NCBI RefSeq assembly: GCF_963678635.1
Contig: NC_087071.1
Coordinates: 7,517,624-7,581,623 of the forward strand
DNA from: Symsagittifera roscoffensis
Lineage: Eukaryota > Xenacoelomorpha > Acoela > Convolutidae
DNA length: 64,000 bases
Reading direction: 5' to 3'
The notes under the pieces were generated by a model. That model was not told the origin of the DNA and ran no database searches. It worked only from the letters and a program-made list of their open reading frames with translations. A program made the translations under genes and the position numbers. Below are positions 57,291 to 64,000 of the stretch, one piece after another; the first letter of the stretch is position 1; each line of letters opens with the position of its first letter.

Positions 57291-57293
57291 GAC

Positions 57294-57870
57294 TCGCCAC
57301 ATTCCGACCCTGCCAATAACGATCTCTCATAGCAAACATAGAGTTCATGCCTATGCAATGCTTGTTTGCGGAAGCAAACTGACATTGCTTAAATCATCAA
57401 TCGCCCTCCAACTATAACCAGATCTGCAATTAGACGAAACCATCTAGCTAAACCAAGCACTGACATCATCAGACACAGCTTCTACAAAGATGACGATCGC
57501 GATTGGACCCTACAACCAGCAAAAGCAGCCAATTCAACTAAATGACATCGATGTCATAATGGATTGGAACCTTTCCCAATTCAACCCTGAACTCGTCAAC
57601 TCCATCTGCCAAAGGAACGAGCCACTGCAATACATTCGGATAGCCACACTGCCCTCGAAAGAAATCGGAATCATCATTGAATGTGATTTCGCCGAACTCG
57701 TGACATCTTCAGAAGTAATCCATTCAAAACAAAATGCGCCTATTGGATGGAAAACGCCACGAGACAATGCAGCGACACCCAATGACATCAACACAATCAA
57801 CTTCACGACAGACGAGACACTGTTTCGCCACGTAGCTGAATGGAAGAAAATGGACGTCGAAGGGATTTCA
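57294..57870 (+). pseudogene. BEL protease region
   Basis: After a Ser/Arg-rich spacer the frame reads AYAMLVCGSKLTLLKSS (near 57,349), where a retroviral-type protease has its catalytic D-S/T-G. Here Asp and the following residue are lost (VCGS). A second block, NDIDVIMDWNLSQFNP (57,541-57,590), is in the 154-codon ORF 57,490-57,954 and fits the C-terminal protease/flap region of BEL elements. Inactive by sequence. Confidence 0.6.
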
Positions 57871-57872
57871 AC

Positions 57873-57922
57873 TGGACACTACGAAGTTGGAATCCAATGG
57901 ACACTACGAAGTTGGAATGCTT
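57873..57922 (+). repeat. 25-bp tandem duplication that breaks the BEL frame
   Basis: tggacactacgaagttggaat occurs at 57,873 and again at 57,898. The period of 25 equals one modulo three, and the frame before and after differs by exactly that. Confidence 0.88.
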
Positions 57923-59080
57923 TGGAAACGTGGGCAACAACTGCCAAACAATAGATGGCATGCCAAGAAGCATCTCGACAGCCTTCTCCAACGACTGAAG
58001 AGAAACACCGAGATGGCACAGAAATATCAGGAGACCATCGACACCGACTTGCAGAAAGGTTTCATAGCCAAAGTTGATGATTCCCATGAAGACTCAACAG
58101 GAAAATGGTACCTTCCTCATCATCCAGTGACAAACGTCAATAAATCTGGCAAGGTACGCCGAGTCCTTACTGCATCGAGCATCTACAAAGGAGTATCACT
58201 CAACAGCAACCTATTAACTGGACCAGACCTCCTCACAAACCTTACTGGAATCGTTATGCGATTTCGCGAGGACCAAATCGCTATTTCTGCCGACATTGAA
58301 GCAATGTTCATGCAGGTCTTCGTGAGCCCAGAAGACCAGCCGTAATTGCGATTTCTGTGGAAGGACAACACGGGCCAACCCGCAACCTTCCAATACACCC
58401 GCCACATCTTCGGAGCTACCGACTCACCATGTGTTGCCTGCTACGCCACTCGACAATGTGCGAAGGACAATGCCGACAAATATCCAGCCTCGGAGCAAAT
58501 CACAAAACGCAACATATACATGGACGACCTATACAAAGCCGTTTCAACACCGACGGAAGCGACGCAGTTAATGAACGACCTTCAAAAGATGTTCAGCCTT
58601 GGAGGTTTCAACCTCACAAAATGGACCTCAAACTCTCAACAATTCCTCACAACAGTCAACGAGAACCACTTGGAAAACAGCGACAGCCTCAACAAGAAGG
58701 AACGACCCCTCGAAAGAGTTCTTGGAGTGAAATGGAAACCAGACACGGACGTCTTTCTTGTGGAAGCAAAGAAGTTTCACGCCATTGACAAGAAGGACTT
58801 AACGCAGCGCAAACTTTTGAAGCTTGCTTCTTCAATCTTTGACCCGCTTGGAATTACGATGCCACTGACAATTCGACTACGACAATCACTTCAACTTGCC
58901 TGGATTAATGGACCTCAATGGGACAAATCTCTAAACATGGAGCATTTAACAGACCTCAATGATTGGATAGACAAGCGAAGCCAATTCAGCGACATCTGCC
59001 TGCCCCGGATTACTTCAAACCAGAAACGAAGATACTGGAAACCCAACTGCATGTATTCAGCGACGCCTCCGAACTTGCCT
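57887..59080 (+). pseudogene. BEL reverse transcriptase
   Basis: Frame 57,887-58,345, then in the same frame 58,346-59,083, separated only by a TAA at 58,343-58,345. Motifs: GKVRRVLTASSIYKGVSLN, ISADIEAMFMQV (first Asp), RHIFGATDSPCVACYAT, and the active site NIYMDDLYKAV (YMDD, near 58,513-58,545), then LGVKWKPDTDVF. This order and spacing are those of BEL/Pao RT. The single stop and the upstream frame-shifting duplication inactivate it. Confidence 0.85.
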
Positions 59081-59931
59081 TAGCATCAGTTGCTTACCTC
59101 AGAATCAGATACGACGACGACACAACGGAACTCAAGTTCGTCATTGGAAAAGCCCGAGTAGCACCGATCAGCAGAATGACAATTCCAAATCTCGAGCTTC
59201 AAGCCGCCACTAACGGAGCTAAACTGTCTCGTTTCATCAAAAAACAACATGACATACGAATCGACAGTACGACACTATGGACAGATAGTACAACAATTCT
59301 TCAATATATAAACTCGCCGAAGCAACGACACCGGATCTTCATTGCCAACCGCCTGAATTTCATCATGGACTCAACATCTTCACTGGACTGGAGATACGTG
59401 CCCAGCAAAGACAACCCTGCAGACGACGGAACACGTGGTTACAAAGCATGTGACATGACTACCGATTCAAGATGGATCAAAGGACCAGACTTCTTGTTAA
59501 GACCATCATCAGATTTGCCTAATCACCCGCCAACACAACCTACAGCCGATATTCATCTGACAGACAACGACCCACAACCACCAACATCAGTAATCGACTT
59601 CAACCGATTTAGCACTTGGACAGCAGCACTCAGAGTTGCTTCATATGTTCTTCTCTTCGCAGAAAACATCAAAAGGAAGACACGCCAGAGCCTCTCACTT
59701 CAACACCTCACCTTAGGATTCGAATGGATCATTAAACACTCACAGAATCAATCATTCCCCAAGGAAATAGCATGCCTGACAAAAAATCTGACACCCAGAT
59801 TCCGGAGATCTGAAATCCACCCCGCAGCCCTCTACAACCTCTTCGCCCCTTCATCGACAATCACGAATACTTACGTGCCAAAGGACGGCTACAGAAATCC
59901 CCGCTTCTACTTTGCAGCCGACATCCGGTGA
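58980..59931 (+). pseudogene. BEL RNase H and connection to integrase
   Basis: The 322-codon frame 58,963-59,931 contains HVFSDASELALA (first Asp), TIPNLELQAATNG (Glu), LWTDSTTILQYI (second Asp) and PADDGTRG (last Asp), all in place. RT and RNase H lie in different frames (shift near 59,000). The C-terminal part, with LSLQHLTLGFEWI, leads to the integrase. The RNase H itself looks complete. Confidence 0.82.
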
Positions 59932-59934
59932 TTC

Positions 59935-61082
59935 TGAACGCAGAAAACTACCCAATACAACTCTTCATGAAGCAAACACACGAAATAAATTCGCATTGTG
60001 GAATGAAACACATCCGAAGCATTCTTCAGCAGGACTTTTGGATCATAAGATCACGCAAGCATCTGAAGAAAACTATTCGACAATGCATACCTTGCCGACG
60101 CCTTTGACAGGAACCAGTGACGCCTCTGATGGCAGATCTACCCCTACAACGACTCCCTTTATCGGAATGCAGTTACCCCTTCTACTCAACAGGAATTGAC
60201 TTCTTTGGACCCTTTGCCACGCGGAACAACGACGAGTACAGTAAGCGATACGTTCTCTTATTCACCTGCCTCGTCACTCGAGCAGTTCATTCAGAAATAT
60301 GCCAGCAAATTGACACAAACTCAACTCTACAAGCCATACGCCGTTTCATCGCTGGACGCGGTAAACCCAGGATCATCTTCTCTGACAACGGAAAAGCCTT
60401 CGTTACAGCTGACAAGGAGTTACAGGAAAGCCTTTCTGAGATTCAACACAGCAACGACTTCAACAATCAAGGCCAATTACTTGGAATAACCTGGCTTTTC
60501 AAACCACCTACAGCTCCTCACTTTGGTGGATCATGGGAACGCCTCATAAAAACATTTAAGATTGCCTTCTACAAAGTCATTGGAACACGGACACTGGACG
60601 ACGAAACTATGTCAACCTTCACTTGCGAGGTTGAAGCTATGATGAATTCTCGCCTGCTAACCCACGTCTCATCAGGCCCAACCGACGACGAGCCCCTTAC
60701 ACCCAATCACCTTCTATTAGGACGACCAACAAACAATTTGCCTCTCGGATTGTGTCTCCCTCGCCACACAACGGACAAGAGAACTTGGAAACAAGCTCAA
60801 GCCTTGAGTCAACAGTTCTGGAACAGATACCTCAAAGACTACTTGCCAACCTTGACGACCCGAACGAAATGGACAAAGCAAGTGGAAAATCTTATGCAAG
60901 GAAACCTTGTATTTAAACTGGAAGATCTAACGCCTCGAGGTCTTTGGCCCCAGGGACAGGTACTTCGTACTTTTCTAGGTGTAGACGGAATCGTTCGCTC
61001 CTGCGAAATTAAAACTAGCAGGGGGATTCTACACCGACCAGCAGTCAAACTCTCGCGAGTATTGGACCACAGTAACAACTAG
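59935..61082 (+). pseudogene. BEL integrase
   Basis: The zinc-binding half is frame-shifted; its Cys pair is visible as IRQCIPC near 60,080-60,100, with a TGA at 60,105. The core and C-terminus are in one 321-codon frame: FYSTGIDFFGPF (first Asp), RIIFSDNGKAF (second Asp), HFGGSWERLIKTFK (Glu), then TPNHLLLGRPTNN and LKLEDLTPRGLWPQG-like C-terminal blocks typical of BEL integrases. The frame ends at TAG 61,080-61,082. It would insert the cDNA, but the N-terminus is broken. Confidence 0.85.
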
Positions 61083-61198
61083 ATGATCAACATGATCAAC
61101 GACAGCTAACAACTAGATGACCATTACAATGAACGACGATGTACCATCAGCTTCAACGAACAATTTTCTAATTTGCAACCTGCAAATGGGCCCGGCTA

Positions 61199-61452
61199 TG
61201 TCTTCGACATTTGAACTTTATTCTTTGCCGAACCTAATTTTGCCACATTTTCGACATGAATATGCCGCCAATCAACAATTCTCCCGCGAATGGTGAACTA
61301 AATTAGCCGACTAACTTAATGACATGAACTAAGCGCCAAATTAGTAAACTGAAAGACTCAAAACTCAATAATCAAAAAGATATCATTAAAAAAACAACTA
61401 AACTACGATCTGAAATTGGAATCTTAATCGGCCAAAAGTATTGCCATTGTCA
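61199..61452 (+). repeat. 3' LTR of the BEL/Pao element
   Basis: Aligns with 50,245-50,547 from TGTCTTCGAC to CATTGTCA. It lacks 44 bp present in the 5' LTR; the gap is bounded by the repeat gaat. A weak purine/G-rich tract (aaatgggcccggc) precedes it. Confidence 0.8.
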
Positions 61453-61544
61453 CTAGTGTTCGTTCGACCGTCTTAGTTTGCGACAAAAATCGGACTCCGT
61501 TCGACCGTGATCTCAATTTGAGTTTTTTCGACTCTTTTGAAGCA

Positions 61545-61760
61545 AGATTTGAGCAATTTTTTTGAGATCAAAATCTTGCTTCAAAATGAGCGATTTGAGC
61601 GGTTTTTGAGCAATTTATATAAAAAAAACGCTCAGCAACGGCTCAAGATTTGACCAGTTTGAGCGGTTTTTTAGACGATTGCGCTCAAAATCTTGCTTCA
61701 AAATGGGCGGACTGATCGGTTTTTGAGCAGTTTATCAAAAAAAAACGCTCAAACCACACA
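61545..61760. repeat. GAGCGGTTT-rich repeat, right of the BEL element
   Basis: Repeated tttgagcggttttt and gctcaaaatcttgcttcaaa in both orientations; the same motif family as 48,595-48,860. Confidence 0.7.
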
Positions 61761-61843
61761 AATCTAGCTTCAAATTAGGTGAAAAATCTCGACTCCGGCT
61801 GCGGTGAAAGCAATTCTTCAATTCTTCTCATCGCACAACATGC

Positions 61844-62071
61844 TCATGTGGTCTCGGTGATAAGCATTATGTTCTTCCTCGGCGGAGCGTCAATTGTTCT
61901 CCCATGAGGTGATTCAATTGGTAGTTTTATCACATCGAACTTTTTCTTGAACGCGATGTCAGGTGAGTTACTTTCTTTTACTTGGTCAACAGGGTTCATA
62001 AAGGCCGATGGAGGTTCTAATGCCGACGTTCCCTTACACGTTTGCTTCATCACTGCCTCTGTTTGCCTCAT
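61844..62071 (-). pseudogene. Unidentified minus-strand ORF, 75 codons
   Basis: A frame starting MRQTEAVMKQTCKGTS with a Lys/Pro-rich C-terminus and a composition that looks coding. It may be part of a larger minus-strand relic extending to about 63,300. No family is recognised. Confidence 0.25.
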
Positions 62072-62402
62072 AATTGTCTATTTGTTTAACCCTTAATCCA
62101 AGAGCAGTTGCAATTCGCTACTCGACGCTAGTTCAATCGATGCTGCCTTTTCGTCATCTCCTTCGCCTGGATCTTGATACATTGGCTCTTGCGTGGCTTT
62201 GTCTCCGCCTTAATTTTCGTAAGTTCCTCCACTCCCATCTGGTCTTGGTTATCACGAGAGTCTGTTTTGTGAGTCGTCAAATCCATTCACTGGTAGAAGG
62301 ATCCCAATAAGGTGCACGTACTACTTAGACGACTCCGAGCAGCTATCCTCTGGTCAGGGGGATCTCTTAGTTCTAGTTACTGTAACGTTTTCTTTGTCAT
62401 TA

Positions 62403-63310
62403 CTAGTTGAGACACCAGAGTGTAGGGTGCACTTCAAGATTTCTTCTATCCAAATTGCCCATTCGATTGCGAAAGTGATCGTTAAAACTTAAAGCGATCA
62501 ATTCTGATTCGGCTATCTTCCCGAACAGGAGATCTTCACTCACCAAATACCTCGTAACAGTCAGGGCGCACCAATTCAAAACGAACACACCTATACGCAA
62601 CTGCTTTGGATCATGGAATGCATATGTCCTTCGAAGCTTAATTCAACCTCTTAAACTCTCTAACCCTCTTATCAGTACTAGAGTATAAATATTCATGGCG
62701 AAGCACAAATCGATGAGCAGAGGCATTTCCCCGAAATAACGACTACGTGGTTTTGCGTGAGGTTGCTTCTTCCATCAGCGAGAGTGCTGGTCCCTTCTGG
62801 AAAGCTTTGGCTTCAAAAGTCATGAACAGAGCTAATATCACTGCGATTTAAAACTATGTGACTGCCTTTACCCATTTCCGTACAGGGCAATCAGAAAATG
62901 AGAGACAATTTCTTGGATATAATTTTGACAGTGAGAATGCCGTCTATTGTTGCTCCTTGACCCTCCAACATAGAATATGTCATGTTATATCCCTAATTTC
63001 CGCGCATATTCTGTCTAGAATCACTGCAAAGATATCCTCTTCATCGTTCCACGATTTCTCTTGCCTTCTGTTTTTTATATTCTGCTTCTTGCAGCACTTT
63101 TCTGATGTAAAAATTGATTTAATTGGTCATGGATGAAGCCATTTTGATCGGAACATCGCAACTAGACTCAACTTGCTCAATCGAATAAATGAAAGCTTCA
63201 ATTTGCTCGTTTCCATCTTCTTTCCCAAGACTATAGCCCCTATCTCTCTCCATTATGATGTCCAATCGGCTTGTCTTCATTTCCCTCGGTTTCCCATCTC
63301 GAGGAGCTAC
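62403..63310 (-). pseudogene. Minus-strand coding relics, possibly gag-like
   Basis: From right to left, coding-like pieces appear: REMKTSRLDIIMERDRGYSLG and EQVESSCDVPIKMAS (63,290-63,130), a Lys/Glu-rich helix (63,100-63,040), and a 65-codon ATG frame at 62,403-62,600. Stops separate them. The pattern looks like a decayed mobile-element ORF but no diagnostic motif is visible. Confidence 0.25.
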
Positions 63311-63424
63311 AGGTCATTTGACATCTCGATTATCAGATGATGATCGTCGTGTACTTGACGTTCTTACTTTAATTACCGGCTGAAATATGACAGCTCTATT
63401 CCGAACACCTCAACCACATTTACT

Positions 63425-64000
63425 ATGTACAAGTATTTTTGAAATTGCCGCCAATTTTTTTTTTGTTTTTTTAAACTGCAAATTGATTTTCGTACTCAAA
63501 CAAACCTTTTTGAAAAAAAAATTTTGCATGCAAAATTTAATTTTCGAAAACGCTTAAAACTCCTCTTTCCTTTGAATGACACGTTTTTGAATGCTTTGAT
63601 CAATGTCCGGTAAATTAAAAATTCAAATTTCAGAAATATTCATCTTTGAAAAATTTTGTCAAAATATAAAAGTTGGTTACTTTCCTTATATTATTTGTTT
63701 TTCAAAGATGAATATTTCTGAAATTTGAATTTTTAATTTACCAGACATTGATCAAAGCATTCAAGCTATTTCCAGGCTGTTTCCAATGCATTTTTAATGC
63801 GAGACGGCCAAACCTTTGGTTACTGCGTTTGAGAACCAAGGCTTATATCATTTGTGTTGGGCTACGAACACGACAAAACTGTTCTGAGAAATTAAAATGT
63901 AAAAAATCAATGTTTTTGGTTTATGGAAAAATGCTAGTCATACAATTTCCATATATGAAAAAATACTAATCATAGACCTTTCATGCAATTTTCTGTACTT
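63425..64000 (+). mobile_element. Partial second copy of the 943-bp TIR element family
   Basis: From about 63,455 to the window end it matches 40,040-40,600 in order and orientation. Examples: attttcgtactcaaacaaac, gcatttttaatgcgagacgg and gctagtcatacaatttcc. The left end of the element is missing and the right end lies outside the window. It differs mainly by an extra inverted duplication (next entry). Confidence 0.85.
63589..63762. repeat. 65-bp inverted repeat (hairpin) inside the TIR-element copy
   Basis: Arms 63,589-63,653 and 63,698-63,762 are complementary except for about one mismatch, with a 44-base spacer. The corresponding place in the other copy (near 40,240-40,300) has only one arm. 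Confidence 0.88.

Larger units (their letters stand above)
50245..61452 (+). mobile_element. BEL/Pao LTR retrotransposon, interrupted by a LINE
   Basis: Two LTRs bound an interior coding, in order, for a Gln-rich Gag with zinc knuckles, protease, RT (YMDD), RNase H and integrase. This order and the BEL-type motifs identify the family. Without the LINE the element is about 6.8 kb. Stops, frameshifts and a 25-bp duplication break the genes, and the LTRs have diverged, so it is an old, inactive copy. No target duplication is evident (aaagt on the left, ctagt on the right). Confidence 0.85.

Noticed and set aside
1-64000. CRISPR arrays, bacterial promoters, riboswitches or an rRNA operon
   Set aside because: The window is eukaryotic. 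The tandem repeats seen have no spacer structure, and no rRNA sequence was recognised.

Overview
The window is AT-rich, intron-containing eukaryotic DNA, most likely from an invertebrate animal. The grounds are GT-AG introns in the recognisable genes, an AIG1/GIMAP-type GTPase, a RING-finger exon, and a mix of BEL/Pao, Ty3/gypsy-like, APE-type LINE, tRNA-SINE, short TIR-element and protein-primed-type PolB element remains typical of animal genomes. Nothing here fixes the species. There are no bacterial operons, rRNA genes or CRISPR arrays. Most of the window is decayed mobile DNA; host-like genes are few, and all of them are on the minus strand.

Layout. 0-8.6 kb: decayed retroelement coding DNA (a pre-RT-like pol fragment, unknown ORFs, an integrase zinc-binding fragment followed by a C-terminal tail, a polypurine tract and an LTR start). 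8.7-15.1 kb: degraded minus-strand coding traces, two short minisatellites and a few unassigned ORFs. 16.6-17.2 kb: one convincing but unidentified minus-strand terminal exon. About 18.0-30.0 kb: a very large imperfect palindrome. Its two arms carry head-to-head, independently decayed copies of a family B DNA polymerase gene, with a centre near 22.73 kb.

30.9-38.0 kb: host-like minus-strand exons. In transcription order (right to left) these are a RING exon with a putative N-myristoylation start, a short linker exon, an AIG1 GTPase exon ending in a hydrophobic tail, then two phase-compatible coiled-coil exons. A 1.6-kb TIR element full of AT-rich palindromic sub-repeats lies between the GTPase and the coiled-coil exons. 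38-49.7 kb: repeats, including a 943-bp TIR element with a 4-bp target duplication, a second copy of the palindrome-array element, a LINE RT relic and a tRNA-derived SINE.

50.2-61.5 kb: a BEL/Pao LTR retrotransposon (two LTRs, PBS, Gag zinc knuckles, PR, RT, RNase H, integrase). A 4.4-kb LINE with a 24-bp target duplication is inserted in sense orientation in its Gag region. The LINE codes for a 2A-like peptide, three PHD-type fingers, an APE endonuclease, RT, RNase H and a C-terminal Cys/His motif. The Gag frame runs straight into the LINE frame and meets the 2A-like peptide. 61.5-64 kb: repeats, minus-strand coding relics and a partial second copy of the 943-bp element family that has gained a 65-bp-arm hairpin.

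The most unusual structures are the head-to-head PolB palindrome, the in-frame Gag-2A-PHD-endonuclease junction, the candidate RING-AIG1 gene, and the TIR elements built of internal palindromes. All the retroelement genes visible here are broken by stops, frameshifts or deletions.
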